Below are positions 49,938 to 60,238 of a DNA stretch of 64,000 nt, in pieces (positions within the stretch are counted from its first letter, which is position 1; each line of letters opens with the position of its first letter). Source of the DNA: an uncultured Bartonella sp. Its GTDB lineage: Bacteria > Pseudomonadota > Alphaproteobacteria > Rhizobiales > Rhizobiaceae. A model generated the notes under the pieces. It saw only the letters and a program-made list of their open reading frames with translations, ran no database searches and had not been told where the DNA came from. The DNA is taken from the NCBI GenBank assembly GCA_946478235.1, contig CAMLBF010000008.1:1-64000 (forward strand), written 5' to 3'. Position numbers and translations under genes: made by a program.

Positions 49938-51311
49938 TTATTGTGCCACGGCATCACCACAAAGGCTATTGGGAAAAGCTTCTGTAATGTGGACAGCAAT
50001 AACATCTCCAATATTGGCATTGGTTGAAACAACCACCGGCAATAACCATGGAGAACGACCAACCATTTGACCATCATAGCGCCCTACTTTTTCAATGAGC
50101 ACATCAATTGTCTGGCCAACTTTTGATTGTAAAAACTGGTGTTGCTGCTCTAAAATGAGTGTTTGTAAGCGTTGCAAACGTTCTGATTTTACACTCTCTT
50201 CTATATGCCCTTTCATGGAAGCACCTGGTGTTCCAGGGCGTGGGGAATATTTAAATGAATAGGCAGAACTATATTTGACCGCTTCAATAATCCTCATAGT
50301 ATCTTCAAAGTCTTTATCTGTTTCCCCGGGGAAACCAACAATAAAATCGCCTGAAAATGCTATATCGGGACGCGCTTCACGAATACGATCAATAAGTTCC
50401 AGATAATCACTGGCTTTATGTTGGCGGTTCATCGCCTTTAAAATACTATCAGAACCAGATTGTACTGGAAGATGTAGATAGGGCATCAACATATCAAGAT
50501 CACCATGAGCGGCAATCAAGCTGTCGTCCATATCACGTGGGTGGCTGGTTGTATAACGAAGACGCTTCAGCCCTTCTATTTCAGATAAGTGATATAATAA
50601 GTCACCCAAACGCCATTTTTCACCAGATTTTCCGGTTCCATGCCAACCGTTGACGTTCTGGCCTAAAAGGGTAATTTCACGAACGCCGGCATCGACAAGT
50701 TCATGTGCTTCTCTTGTTATTTGTTCAACCGAACGAGATGCTTCCGCACCTCTTGTGTAAGGAACGACACAGAATGTACAAAACTTGTCACATCCCTCCT
50801 GAACCGTCAAAAAGGCACTGACACCACGCTTTTGAACGGCACGGCGGTTATGCGCTGGAAGATTTGCAAACTTGTCTTCAACTGCATATTCCGTTTCAAC
50901 CACCTTTTTACCGGTATGAACTTTGCGCAACAATTCTGGCAAACGATGATATGTCTGAGGTCCAACAACCAAATCGACAACAGGTGCGCGGCGCAAAATT
51001 TCTTCACCTTCAGCCTGTGCAACACAACCTGTTACACCGACGGTTAAAGGCCGCATTGGGTCACGCTCCTGACGCATGACGCGTAGCCGCCCCAGATCAG
51101 AATATAGTTTTTCTGCCGCTTTTTCACGAATATGGCACGTATTTAGCAGAATGAGATCTGCGTCATCTGGCGTATCGGTAGCAACATAGCCTTCCGCATC
51201 CAGACTGTCACCCATACGTTGACTGTCATAGACGTTCATTTGGCAGCCGTAAGTTTTGATATAGACCTTACGTGAATTGCCTTTTATATTTTTTTCTTCT
51301 GTTTCGCTCAT
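49938..51311 (-). CDS. miaB: tRNA-2-methylthio-N6-dimethylallyladenosine synthase MiaB
   Basis: MiaB adds a methylthio group to A37 of tRNAs. The N-terminal domain holds the three cluster Cys in YGCQMN, NTCHIRE and TGCVAQ. The radical SAM motif is CDKFCTFC near residue 160, and a C-terminal TRAM domain follows residue 385. The start at 51311 (MSETEEK) is preferred; the ORF-track start overlaps rimI. It lies between rimI and phoH. Confidence 0.95.
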   Translation of the reverse strand: MSETEEKNIKGNSRKVYIKTYGCQMNVYDSQRMGDSLDAEGYVATDTPDDADLILLNTCHIREKAAEKLYSDLGRLRVMRQERDPMRPLTVGVTGCVAQAEGEEILRRAPVVDLVVGPQTYHRLPELLRKVHTGKKVVETEYAVEDKFANLPAHNRRAVQKRGVSAFLTVQEGCDKFCTFCVVPYTRGAEASRSVEQITREAHELVDAGVREITLLGQNVNGWHGTGKSGEKWRLGDLLYHLSEIEGLKRLRYTTSHPRDMDDSLIAAHGDLDMLMPYLHLPVQSGSDSILKAMNRQHKASDYLELIDRIREARPDIAFSGDFIVGFPGETDKDFEDTMRIIEAVKYSSAYSFKYSPRPGTPGASMKGHIEESVKSERLQRLQTLILEQQHQFLQSKVGQTIDVLIEKVGRYDGQMVGRSPWLLPVVVSTNANIGDVIAVHITEAFPNSLCGDAVAQ

Positions 51312-51343
51312 AGAAGCGTTTCTACCCGTTTTTACCGCAAATC

Positions 51344-51835
51344 TCAATGTGTTTGCTGAAAACTTCTTCGCATAACCAAAGCGTCATTGCGCCCTGCACC
51401 GGTTTGATAATAGCCTTGTCTACGGCCAACTTCTTCAAAACCAAAACTTCTATAAAGGCGAATAGCTGCTTTGTTCGTTTCATCAACTTCAAGAAAGATC
51501 ACTGTCGCACGCTCGTGATAAAGATGACGAAAAACAGAATCCATAAGTTTTTGTCCTATGCCTCGTCCACGATAACTTGGATGAACAGCAATCGTTATGA
51601 TTTCTGCTTCATCAACAACAAGTCGGCATAGTACAAACCCTAAAATCTTATCTGGCTGACCGACCAAACGGACGACATAACCAAAAACGTGCGGATCCGA
51701 TAAAAATGAGGAAAATGTCGCTGTATCCCATACATCCAGAAACGAACGTTTATGCACTTCATGAAGTGCGCGGCTTTCTTTCTCGCTCAATGGCGTTATA
51801 GCGTAATTATCTTTAAAAAAAGGAAAGCCAATCAT
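51344..51835 (-). CDS. rimI: Ribosomal protein alanine N-acetyltransferase RimI
   Basis: This GNAT acetyltransferase has the acetyl-CoA binding motif [16 protein letters not shown] near residue 85 and the C-terminal [19 protein letters not shown]. RimI acetylates the N-terminus of S18, and the adjacency to tsaB supports this assignment. It overlaps tsaB by four bases. In alphaproteobacteria the substrate has not always been tested. Confidence 0.9.
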   Translation of the reverse strand: MIGFPFFKDNYAITPLSEKESRALHEVHKRSFLDVWDTATFSSFLSDPHVFGYVVRLVGQPDKILGFVLCRLVVDEAEIITIAVHPSYRGRGIGQKLMDSVFRHLYHERATVIFLEVDETNKAAIRLYRSFGFEEVGRRQGYYQTGAGRNDALVMRRSFQQTH

Positions 51836-52500
51836 ATTTCCTTCCTGATAAGAGGTTGTGCAGATTGCGGTTTGGCATCAGCATCACGTAAGTAAAGTGG
51901 TTTTGCAGCACAATCGGTCGTTTTTGTTTCCGATAGAATTGCATAAGTCACAACATCGGGAGCATCAAAACTGTGTATTCTGTCTTTGCTTAAACCAATC
52001 TTTTCGCCGAGGTTTAAAGCAAAAGGTCCTGCCAAAATAACATTATCATTATTCGCAATCGAGAAATCATTTGAATCTTGTAATTCAGCACTCCCTATTG
52101 GTGTGCAGCCTGACGTAAAATCCTGTCTGTAAACAAGCCCCCTCCCCGCATCAATCACCGCTATGACGTTGTCATCAGAAAACATCTTTTGTGTTTCAAA
52201 ACCGATAGCCTCTAGCGAGCTTACGCCTATCGCTGGCTTTTCAAGTGCTAAAGCCAAAGCGCGCGCCGTTGCAACGCCAATACGCACACCGGTAAATGAG
52301 CCAGGGCCAATATTAACTGCAATACGATCTATCTGCTTGAGAGATTTGTTTGCACGATCCATGACCGTTGAAATTTGGCCTATGAGACGTTCCGCATGGC
52401 CCTTGCCAATAGTCTCGCTTATACGCGCAAGAACCTTGCTATCTTCAACAAGGGCAACAGCACAATTATGAGAAGCGGTATCAATAGAAAGTGTAATCAT
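51832..52500 (-). CDS. tsaB: tRNA threonylcarbamoyladenosine biosynthesis protein TsaB
   Basis: TsaB is the partner of TsaD in making t6A37 in ANN-decoding tRNAs. It begins with ITLSIDTASHNCAVAL and contains VNIGPGSFTGVRIGVATARALALAL near residue 65, both typical of the M22-type fold. It has 222 residues. It is the first gene of the run tsaB-rimI-miaB-phoH-ybeY-corC-lnt. Confidence 0.94.
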   Translation of the reverse strand: MITLSIDTASHNCAVALVEDSKVLARISETIGKGHAERLIGQISTVMDRANKSLKQIDRIAVNIGPGSFTGVRIGVATARALALALEKPAIGVSSLEAIGFETQKMFSDDNVIAVIDAGRGLVYRQDFTSGCTPIGSAELQDSNDFSIANNDNVILAGPFALNLGEKIGLSKDRIHSFDAPDVVTYAILSETKTTDCAAKPLYLRDADAKPQSAQPLIRKEI

Positions 52501-53008
52501 AGCTATTTTTTAATGCATTGTTGCTCAAAACAAAAGAACCATTGGTTCTATTTTGTTGCTAAAATCACTACCAATTTTAAATTTGCAATGGCATGAATAT
52601 CGGAAAATAGAAACTAAGAGTTTAATCAACTCAAGCGCTTTCACGCTTTGCGCGTCTTCTACCCATTAGCAAAAAACACCACACTGTCCTTATGACTATA
52701 TCACTGACCGTATGGTTATTTTATATCTAGCCGCAATGTTGACTGAATGGCACTGATTTAATGAGAAATTCGCACTGAAGCCTTCATATAAATTAGTTCA
52801 AGCGTATTTATAGTCCAAATATAGGCGGCCTATATGGGGATAAAATTATTTTTTTCAACGGATTAAAATCAACTTTTTATATCTTATATATTCATTATGG
52901 AATTAAAGCGAACGTATTTAGTTTTTATGATATTTGGCCCCGTTATTGGAACCTTATGAATAACATTCGCGTTAGTTACACATTCATGAACTCAAGCGGA
53001 GATAAAAA
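52501..53008. other. Gene-free divergent gap between tsaB and dps
   Basis: No coding frame, RNA gene or strong repeat is seen. It must hold the promoters of both flanking genes; none could be selected with confidence. The dps ribosome binding site (GGAG, seven bases before the ATG) lies at its right end. Confidence 0.5.
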
Positions 53009-53494
53009 ATGGTAAAAACTCATAAAACCCGTAACGATATGCCATCAAATGCAAAATCTACAGCTATTTCGCTGTTGAATCAGAATTTAGCAACACTGAT
53101 TGATCTTGCACTCATTACCAAGCAAGCCCATTGGAATTTAAAGGGAAGCAATTTCATTGGCGTACATGAGATGCTGGATGGATTTCGTGATACAATCGAC
53201 GAGCATGTCGATATTATTGCTGAACGCGTTGTACAACTCGGTGGCACGGCACTCGGCACAACACAAACAGTTGCTGAAAGTTCAAAATTAAAGGCTTATC
53301 CAACTGATATTTACAAAGTTCACGATCACCTGCTTGCTTTGATCGAGCGTTATGGTGATGCTGCCAATGATATGCGTAAAGCTATTGATGAGGCTGATGA
53401 AGCTGGCGATGCTGATACAGCAGATATCTTTACAGCAGCTTCTCGTGCTCTTGATAAAAATCTATGGTTCCTTGAAGCCCATATTCAAGAATAA
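53009..53494 (+). CDS. dps: DNA starvation/stationary-phase protection protein Dps
   Basis: Dps forms a 12-subunit cage that oxidises and stores iron and protects DNA. The ferroxidase residues are in [12 protein letters not shown] near residue 45 and the [18 protein letters not shown] segment. The N-terminal tail is basic and polar, fitting DNA binding. The 161 residues are typical. It is a single gene with its own terminator. Confidence 0.95.
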   Translation: MVKTHKTRNDMPSNAKSTAISLLNQNLATLIDLALITKQAHWNLKGSNFIGVHEMLDGFRDTIDEHVDIIAERVVQLGGTALGTTQTVAESSKLKAYPTDIYKVHDHLLALIERYGDAANDMRKAIDEADEAGDADTADIFTAASRALDKNLWFLEAHIQE

Positions 53495-54069
53495 TAGCTT
53501 TTGAATAATCAATCAGTTTATTTGTATTCATGCAAAATGCTGTTGTTGATGTATAAAGAAGCGGCCTTTGCCGCTTCTTTTTTATTTAAGCATCACAGTG
53601 TTTCATTTAAGATTTTAATACAGTTCTGTTATTTAATTTTAACATCAGTTAAAAATATTGAGTCGGGGCATTTAGGCTCTTAACTGAGTAATTTTTTTAG
53701 CGTTCATTATTGTGATATCAGTTCATTATTGCGCTTGATAATTCTTGTAATGAATTATTATCGGGGTGATGTGCGTTTTCGTTTTAACCAACTGTGACAC
53801 CCAAACGGAATTGAGATGTGGATCATCTGACAGCTCTTCAGTAAATATTTTAAGACGATCGGGCAGCTGTGACAATTAGGCTGTTTTGGCATTAATCTGT
53901 TTTGCTCGTCTCATTGGCCTTACTAACTGTAAATTTAATGCGCAGATTTGTAGTTTTATTCGGTTTAACCCCAAGCTTTATCAACTGTAGTATCAACATG
54001 TATTACTCTTACAATATCGGTCGCTATTTAGCGTTGGAATAACGACTTTAATTTATAAACAACAATAAC
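53495..54069. other. Gene-free gap between dps and cyoD
   Basis: The flanking genes converge. Apart from the dps terminator at the left, I see only AT-rich sequence with a short direct repeat GTTCATTATTG near 53702 and 53720. The small plus-strand frame at 53501-53683 runs through the terminator and is not believed. Confidence 0.55.
53555..53584 (+). terminator. dps terminator
   Basis: AAAGAAGCGGC-cttt-GCCGCTTCTTT followed by more T is a classic intrinsic terminator, 60 bases after the dps stop. Confidence 0.95.
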
Positions 54070-54094
54070 AAAAAGCCCCGCAAATGCGGGGCTT
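54070..54094 (-). terminator. cyoABCD terminator
   Basis: On the minus strand AAGCCCCGC-attt-GCGGGGCTT is followed by TTTGTTATTG, 30 bases after the cyoD stop. Confidence 0.93.
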
Positions 54095-54124
54095 CATATT
54101 TTAAATTTCTTAAAAATTTAAATA

Positions 54125-54550
54125 TTATTTAGCTTCTGTAGCAGGTGCTGTAGTCTCTGCAGGAGCAACTGGATTGCCACCTGGGACTTGATCCATCAAG
54201 TCTGGTTGTGAAATACGACCTGAGCTACCCATCATATTGTAGTTCAAATGAGACATTGCCCACCAAGTACCACCAATAACGATGACAACGCATAATGCGC
54301 CGAACCACATGGAACCTACCATCCATTTGGCATCTGGACCTTGATTGAGGTGCAAAAAGAAAACAATTTGCACAACCATCTGGATCACAGCCATACCAAG
54401 AAGGTAGATAACCTTTGTACTCACAGCCCAGCTATCAAGCATACCCTGCATAACAGGAATGAATGATGCAAGGGTCAAGATAATGGCCAGAACAAATCCA
54501 ACCATATACTTACCGGTACTTACACCGTGTGCTTCATTATGTTCGCTCAT
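54125..54550 (-). CDS. cyoD: Cytochrome o ubiquinol oxidase subunit IV
   Basis: CyoD is the small membrane subunit that helps assemble the bo3 oxidase. Three membrane helices are visible in about residues 15-110, with HLNQGPDAKWMVGSMWFGAL. The C-terminal tail of 30 residues is rich in Ala, Pro and Thr. At 141 residues it is a little longer than the E. coli protein because of this tail. It overlaps cyoC by one base and is last before the terminator. Confidence 0.94.
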   Translation of the reverse strand: MSEHNEAHGVSTGKYMVGFVLAIILTLASFIPVMQGMLDSWAVSTKVIYLLGMAVIQMVVQIVFFLHLNQGPDAKWMVGSMWFGALCVVIVIGGTWWAMSHLNYNMMGSSGRISQPDLMDQVPGGNPVAPAETTAPATEAK

Positions 54551-55221
54551 TAAAGTGCTCCCAAAAGATAGACAGCGGTAAAGACGCCAATCCAGATGAT
54601 GTCAAGGAAGTGCCAGAAAATAGACAAGCAACTTAGACGTGTCTTATTGTCTGTATCAAGTCCACGACGACCAAGATGGAAGAACATCAATACAATCCAG
54701 ATCAAACCGATTGTTACGTGAATACCGTGAGTACCAACCAACATAAAGAATGATGACCAATAAGCGGACAAAACTTCTTTACCGAAGATTCGAACACCAG
54801 TGTTAACATCAACACCAGCATAAGCCGAAGGATCAAAGTAGAACACGTTTTCGGCACTGAAGAGGAGTTCGTGAAACTCGTTCAATTCCATTCCGATAAA
54901 GCCAAGGCCTAAAAGGAATGTAATAAAGAGCCAAGCCTTCACTCCACCGATATTACCTTTATGAGACTGCACCATAACCATTCCGTAGGTTATTGATGAG
55001 AACAGCAACAAAGCTGTTTCACAAAGAACATAATTCAAGTGGAAGAATTCGCTACCGGGCTTGCCCCCACCAAAGGCGGAAGCAAACACTGCAAATGAGG
55101 CAAATAACGTCGAGAACAGAATAAGGTCAGAAAGGATATAAACCCAAAAACCAAATACCATCGTCGAGCTTTTGTCGTGATGATTATCCGCGTGAGCGGT
55201 CGTTAACGAAGTATCGCTCAT
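54550..55221 (-). CDS. cyoC: Cytochrome o ubiquinol oxidase subunit III
   Basis: CyoC is a five-helix subunit of the bo3-type quinol oxidase (haem-copper oxidase subunit III family). It has FGFWVYILSDLILFSTLFASFAVF and the ending GLIWIVLMFFHLGRRGL...FWHFLDIIWIGVFTAVYLLG. It overlaps cyoB by four bases and cyoD by one, so translation is probably coupled. Confidence 0.95.
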   Translation of the reverse strand: MSDTSLTTAHADNHHDKSSTMVFGFWVYILSDLILFSTLFASFAVFASAFGGGKPGSEFFHLNYVLCETALLLFSSITYGMVMVQSHKGNIGGVKAWLFITFLLGLGFIGMELNEFHELLFSAENVFYFDPSAYAGVDVNTGVRIFGKEVLSAYWSSFFMLVGTHGIHVTIGLIWIVLMFFHLGRRGLDTDNKTRLSCLSIFWHFLDIIWIGVFTAVYLLGAL

Positions 55222-57236
55222 GCTTTTACTCCTTGTTCCTTGAGGACTGCACTGAATTCATCTTCAGTTTTCTGTACATCTTCAGCTGAGATGTAGAAGC
55301 CCGCATGGTTACCATTCAATGAATGGCAAAGAATGGTGAAGAGGAACACAACAAATGAAACCGCTGCCAACCACCAAATGTGCCATACAAGAGCAAATCC
55401 AAGTACTAACATCGAGATACCAGAAACGATACCGGCATTGGTACCTGAAGGCATATGAATCTTTTCAAAGCCTGAGGTTTTACGAACTTCACCACGTTGC
55501 TTCATATCCCAATATGCGTCGTCAGACTGAACAACTGGAATAGTCGCAAAGTTGTATTCTGGAGGAGGACAAGAAGTTGCCCATTCCAATGTACGAGCAT
55601 CGCCCCATGGATCATTTTGCGTAACCGGCAATTTGCCTTTGTGCTTGATGCCATACCAAATGGCGAGCAAGACTTGCAGCACAAAGCAGAGGATACCGAG
55701 CAGGATGATGAATGCTCCAACTGCTGCAACTTGGAAAAATGGCTGCCAAGTTGGATCGACATAGTGTTGCAAGCGGCGTGTAGCGCCCATCAAACCAACA
55801 GCGTAAATTGGGAAGAACGCTACATAGAAACCGATGAACCAGCACCAGAATGAAGCGATACCCAAAGCACGGTTTGGCTTGACGCCGAAGGCTTTCGGGA
55901 ACCAGTAAGCCAAAGCTCCAAGATAAGCAAACACAACACCACCAAGAATTGTATGGTGAAAGTGAGCAACCAAGAACAATGAGTTATGGAACTGCCAGTC
56001 AGCTGGAACGATTGACAAGAGAACACCTGTTAAACCACCGCCAACAAAAGTGAACATCATGCCCATGCACCACAACATAGGTGGCTCAAAGCGAATGCGT
56101 CCCTTGTACATGGTGAACAACCAGTTGAACACCTTAACACCTGTTGGGATCGCAATAACCATCGTTGCAGCACCAAAGAAGGTATTAACAGCTTCACCGC
56201 CGCCCATTGTAAAGAAGTGGTGGCCCCAAACGATAATGGACAAGATCAAGATGACCAAGACAGCCCATACCATTGAAGTATAACCGAATAAGCGCTTCGA
56301 TGAGAATGTTGGTACGATTTCTGAGATGATACCGAATGCAGGAACAACCAACACATAAACTTCTGGGTGACCAAAAATCCAGACATAATTGATCCAGACC
56401 ATTGGGTTACCACCAGCAGTATTGGTGAAGAAGTTCATATCGAGATAACGATCACCAGCAAGCATTGCGTAGGCAACGGTCAATGGTGGATAGATAATCA
56501 GAATAAGAACGTTTGAAACCAATGCCGTCCAGCAGAATACTGGCATTTTCCACATTGTCATTCCCGGTGCACGGCATTTGACGATTGTTGCCACAAAGTT
56601 GACAGCACCCATTGTCGTCGCGATACCTGATAGCTGCAAGGACCATAGATAATAATCAACACCAGTATCAGGACTGTTTAGCAATTCTGAAAAAGGTGGA
56701 TACATCAACCAACCGCCGCGGCCAAAATTACCGATACCGAGGGAAATGTTGATTAGGATAGCACCAGCAAATGTAATCCAGAAACCCAAATTATTTGCAA
56801 AAGGAAATGCCACATCACGTGCACCAAGTTGTAACGGCAAAACGTAGTTCAGGATACCGAACAACAACGGCGTTGCCATGAAAAAAATCATGATTGTGCC
56901 GTGTGCCGAAAAAATCTGGTCAAAGTGATCAGGTGGCAAATAACCTGAATTTTCTGAACCAAGCGCAAAAGCTTGGTGTGTACGCATCATGATAGCATCA
57001 GCAAAACCACGCACAAGCATGACAATTGCTAGGACGATATACATGATACCAACGCGTTTATGGTCAACTGAAGTTACCCAGTTGCGCCACAAAATTCCCC
57101 ACCAGCCAAGAAGCGTGATAGCGGCAAGAACAACGACAGCCAATACAACAATAGCAATACATGTGTATAGAACAATCGGTTCATGCGTTAATGCGTGAAA
57201 CGCTCCGGCTACAGGGTCTGTAAGTCTTCCAAACAT
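55218..57236 (-). CDS. cyoB: Cytochrome o ubiquinol oxidase subunit I
   Basis: CyoB is the catalytic subunit that reduces oxygen and pumps protons in the inner membrane. About 15 helices are predicted. Haem and copper ligands are in FSAHGTIMIFF near residue 108, HPEVYVLVVPAFG near residue 287, WGHHFFTMGG near residue 335 and HFHHTILGG near residue 425. The proton-channel residues around GHPEVY are intact. It has 672 residues, as expected. Confidence 0.96.
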   Translation of the reverse strand: MFGRLTDPVAGAFHALTHEPIVLYTCIAIVVLAVVVLAAITLLGWWGILWRNWVTSVDHKRVGIMYIVLAIVMLVRGFADAIMMRTHQAFALGSENSGYLPPDHFDQIFSAHGTIMIFFMATPLLFGILNYVLPLQLGARDVAFPFANNLGFWITFAGAILINISLGIGNFGRGGWLMYPPFSELLNSPDTGVDYYLWSLQLSGIATTMGAVNFVATIVKCRAPGMTMWKMPVFCWTALVSNVLILIIYPPLTVAYAMLAGDRYLDMNFFTNTAGGNPMVWINYVWIFGHPEVYVLVVPAFGIISEIVPTFSSKRLFGYTSMVWAVLVILILSIIVWGHHFFTMGGGEAVNTFFGAATMVIAIPTGVKVFNWLFTMYKGRIRFEPPMLWCMGMMFTFVGGGLTGVLLSIVPADWQFHNSLFLVAHFHHTILGGVVFAYLGALAYWFPKAFGVKPNRALGIASFWCWFIGFYVAFFPIYAVGLMGATRRLQHYVDPTWQPFFQVAAVGAFIILLGILCFVLQVLLAIWYGIKHKGKLPVTQNDPWGDARTLEWATSCPPPEYNFATIPVVQSDDAYWDMKQRGEVRKTSGFEKIHMPSGTNAGIVSGISMLVLGFALVWHIWWLAAVSFVVFLFTILCHSLNGNHAGFYISAEDVQKTEDEFSAVLKEQGVKA

Positions 57237-57313
57237 TTTTCAACCCATATTAAATGAATTTCGGTTTGGAGGGGACACTGTTTTTGCGACATTTGCCCCT
57301 TCCTCGATAATTT

Positions 57314-58291
57314 TTATTTTTGAACTTCTGTAGGATCAAATACAGAGCAGAGCGAACCCCATAGAGACTTGTCCGCAATTTTTCTCATCTGATCTTCGTT
57401 ACATTCTGTACCTTGATCAACGCAGCGGTTGACGACACGGTAATAAAGACCTTTTTCAACTTGTGAGAAATAACGGACTTCCGCATCTTTCTGCTTTCCA
57501 GCTACGTCACCCATTTTGGGCGAGAATGTAAGCTGGCGATAAGAAGCACGGTCAAGCGTCTGCTTGCTCTGGCGCGCTTGAGCGATCCAGTTATCAAAGT
57601 CATTTTGGGAAACAGAATGCCATTTGAAGTGCATCTCTGAGAAACCATCACCACTATAGTTGGCTGATGTTCCGTTAAACACGCCCTGACGATCGGCGAT
57701 CAGATGCAATTTCGCATTCATTTGTGGCATTGCATATAACACTGTGCCCAAACGAGGAACCCAAAATGCGTTGACAGAGTTTTCAGATGTCAACTGTATC
57801 AAAACTTGACGATTCTCAGGCGCATAGATCTCATTAACTGTAGCTATGCCATATTGCGGATAGATGAATAGCCATTTCCAATCCAATGCAACAGCATCAA
57901 CCTGGATTGGCTCTTCATTGCCAGCAACTGCCGGATCAATTTTCTTGGATGGTTCCAATGTGAATGTGTAATAAGACATTAAAGCTGCCAAAACAATAAT
58001 GACAACAATCGGAATACCCCACATAAAGGTTTCCACTTTATTTGAGTGCCCCCAATCCGGCAGATATTCTGCTTCGGTGTTGGTAGCACGATACTTAATT
58101 GCGAAAGCAACGACTGCGATCATCACTGGAATGACAATGCAGAGCATTACGACAACGCATATAATAATCAAATTCAGCTGATGGCGCGCAACATAGCCTG
58201 CCGGGTCGAGAACATCAAATTCACAACCAGACAACAGCATAGCAGATGCCAAAACACCCAACAGCCCTGTTAATTTACCAAAGTTCTTCAT
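57314..58291 (-). CDS. cyoA: Cytochrome o ubiquinol oxidase subunit II
   Basis: CyoA is a lipoprotein subunit. The start at 58291 (MKNFGKL) gives a signal sequence ending in the lipobox LLSGC at residues 21-25, and a GGTAGGA sequence lies upstream. Two membrane helices follow, then a cupredoxin-like periplasmic domain without copper ligands and a COX_ARM segment. It is the first gene of cyoABCD, 77 bp before cyoB. No cyoE follows in the operon. Confidence 0.95.
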   Translation of the reverse strand: MKNFGKLTGLLGVLASAMLLSGCEFDVLDPAGYVARHQLNLIIICVVVMLCIVIPVMIAVVAFAIKYRATNTEAEYLPDWGHSNKVETFMWGIPIVVIIVLAALMSYYTFTLEPSKKIDPAVAGNEEPIQVDAVALDWKWLFIYPQYGIATVNEIYAPENRQVLIQLTSENSVNAFWVPRLGTVLYAMPQMNAKLHLIADRQGVFNGTSANYSGDGFSEMHFKWHSVSQNDFDNWIAQARQSKQTLDRASYRQLTFSPKMGDVAGKQKDAEVRYFSQVEKGLYYRVVNRCVDQGTECNEDQMRKIADKSLWGSLCSVFDPTEVQK

Positions 58292-58455
58292 TCCTACCTG
58301 CCCCTTTATATGCATCGCATATTTTTGCACGAGGGTATTTTTCGTTTCTTACAGAAAAGCTGTCACCGAAAAGTAGTCCCTTTTTGTTACAACTTTCCCT
58401 GTCGGGTGGTCTGATCCGTTTAAAACTATGAACAAATTCAAACCAAACATGACTT

Positions 58456-58477
58456 TGCCACAATGACAATTGTGGCA
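58456..58477. promoter_or_regulatory. 9-bp inverted repeat between aroQ and cyoA
   Basis: TGCCACAAT-gaca-ATTGTGGCA is a perfect inverted repeat about 165 bases upstream of cyoA and 95 bases after aroQ. There is no T-run on the minus strand, so an operator for cyo is more likely than a terminator. I do not recognise the regulator. Confidence 0.5.
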
Positions 58478-58571
58478 TCATCTAGGCATTTCTTACTCTT
58501 TGGAATAAAATTGACAAGGGTATATCGCGCACCTGCGTCAATATTGCGCGGTTTGTCTGATACTTTTCGAT

Positions 58572-59009
58572 TCACAAAATTTTATTAAAAATATATTCAA
58601 CAGCGAATCGGTATCCTGCACTGCCGCAACCAGCAATAACGGCATCTGCCCTCGCAGAAACATAAGAATGGTGGCGAAAAGCTTCTCTTTGATGGATATT
58701 GGATAGATGCACTTCCACAACTATGCCGTTAAACATTTTGAGTGCATCCAGAATAGCAACAGATGTATGGCTATAGGCGGCAGGATTGATAACAATTGCT
58801 TCACTTTGTCCTATAGCATCTTGAATCCAGCTGACGAGTTCACCTTCATGGTTGCTTTGTAGAAAATCAAGATCGAAGCCATGAGAATCAGTAATCTTGC
58901 GGCATGACTTTTCTATCGTCTCTAAAGTTTCCGTCCCATAAATATCCGGTTCTCTTTTACCCAAAAAATTCAAATTGGGTCCATTCAACACAGTGATTTT
59001 CTTAGCCAT
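58572..59009 (-). CDS. aroQ: 3-dehydroquinate dehydratase, type II
   Basis: AroQ converts 3-dehydroquinate to 3-dehydroshikimate in the shikimate pathway. The lid Arg and catalytic Tyr are in [17 protein letters not shown] at the N-terminus. [12 protein letters not shown] and [18 protein letters not shown] complete the active site. The start at 59009 (MAKKIT) gives the usual 145 residues; the ORF-track start would overlap recF. It lies 46 bases after recF. Confidence 0.95.
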   Translation of the reverse strand: MAKKITVLNGPNLNFLGKREPDIYGTETLETIEKSCRKITDSHGFDLDFLQSNHEGELVSWIQDAIGQSEAIVINPAAYSHTSVAILDALKMFNGIVVEVHLSNIHQREAFRHHSYVSARADAVIAGCGSAGYRFAVEYIFNKIL

Positions 59010-59055
59010 AACGTCTTGTCTCCAACGCTTTCGTTTGAATTTGTTTATTACTATG

Positions 59056-60192
59056 TCACAAAGGTAGCAAGGCGCCATCAGATATTTCAAAAAACTCTGC
59101 CCTATCTTCAAGAGCGCTAAACAATTGGCGATCTGTGCCAGTCATAAAAGACTGACCACCAAGTTCATCTAAAATATTAAACAAAGCGATACGACGTTGT
59201 TCATCAAGATGCGCCGCCATTTCATCAAGAAGGAGAATCGGTGCCATTCCCGATATTTGTGCAGTAATTTTTGCATGAGCGAGAATCAGTCCCATCAAAA
59301 GAGATTTCTGCTCACCTGTTGAACAAAGTGCTGCCGGCATGTTTTTTTGCGCGTAGAATACTTTCATATCGCTACGATGAGGCCCTTCTAAAGTGCGGCC
59401 TGCTGCCTGATCAAGTGGCCTGCCATCATGCAATTTCTGCCTATAATATTCTTCAACATCAATTGCCGACTGATTAATCAATGCCTGTTCTAACAAGCCC
59501 TCAATAACGAGAATCGGATGCGGAAAAATATCATCGGAATTGCTCTCCTTACCCCCGTCAAGCAATCGAATAACATCAATACGCGCAGCAGCTATTGCTG
59601 TTGCCAATTCAGCCATTTGCGTTTCCAAAGCGTCGAACCATCCATTATTGGTATTTCCATCCAACAATAAACGGTTACGGGAGCGCATTACTTTTTCAAA
59701 ATCCACAACACGACGGCCATGCGATGGATCAATTGATAAAACCATCCTATCAAGAAAACGTCTTCGATCGCTGGCTGATCCGGTAAAAAGACCATCCATT
59801 GCAGGAATCAACCAGCTTATCCGACAATAATCAGTGAGCCTATCTGCCGAAGTTGATGTGCCATTTATGCGGACTTTTCTTCCGCCATCGGCATTATCAC
59901 AGGTTGTGCCAATATCAACTTCATCAAAAAGATCAGAATACAATTTCGCAAAAACCACGAAACTATTGTTATCGGCACTGGCACAAATGAGATCACCATA
60001 TGTCGAGCGACGTAAACCACGCCCCGGTGACAACAAAGAGATTGCTTCAAGAAGATTGGTTTTTCCGGCACCGTTGTGCCCAGTAAAAACAACATGTTTA
60101 CCGGAAAAATTGACTGAGAAAGTGCGATAGTTACGGTAATTTGACAATTTTAGTTGTTGAACGACAACTTTTGCCGCGTATCCGTCACTCAT
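59056..60192 (-). CDS. recF: DNA replication and repair protein RecF
   Basis: RecF is an SMC-like ATPase that acts with RecO and RecR at single-strand gaps. The Walker [14 protein letters not shown] lies near residue 38, the signature [17 protein letters not shown] near residue 288 and Walker [13 protein letters not shown] near residue 318. It has 378 residues. It is the next gene after dnaN, a widely conserved order. Confidence 0.95.
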   Translation of the reverse strand: MSDGYAAKVVVQQLKLSNYRNYRTFSVNFSGKHVVFTGHNGAGKTNLLEAISLLSPGRGLRRSTYGDLICASADNNSFVVFAKLYSDLFDEVDIGTTCDNADGGRKVRINGTSTSADRLTDYCRISWLIPAMDGLFTGSASDRRRFLDRMVLSIDPSHGRRVVDFEKVMRSRNRLLLDGNTNNGWFDALETQMAELATAIAAARIDVIRLLDGGKESNSDDIFPHPILVIEGLLEQALINQSAIDVEEYYRQKLHDGRPLDQAAGRTLEGPHRSDMKVFYAQKNMPAALCSTGEQKSLLMGLILAHAKITAQISGMAPILLLDEMAAHLDEQRRIALFNILDELGGQSFMTGTDRQLFSALEDRAEFFEISDGALLPL

Positions 60193-60207
60193 TCACACTT
60201 TCACCCA

Positions 60208-60238
60208 TTGTTAAACGCGCATTTTGTTAAACGCGCAT
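60208..60238. repeat. Tandem duplication of the dnaN stop region
   Basis: TGTTAAACGCGCAT is found at 60209 and 60225. On the minus strand this repeats the last two codons and stop of dnaN (ATGCGCGTTTAACA). It is a 16-bp tandem duplication at the dnaN end. Confidence 0.85.

Noticed and set aside
53501-53683. 60-residue plus-strand frame after dps
   Set aside because: It reads through the dps terminator and has no ribosome binding site.
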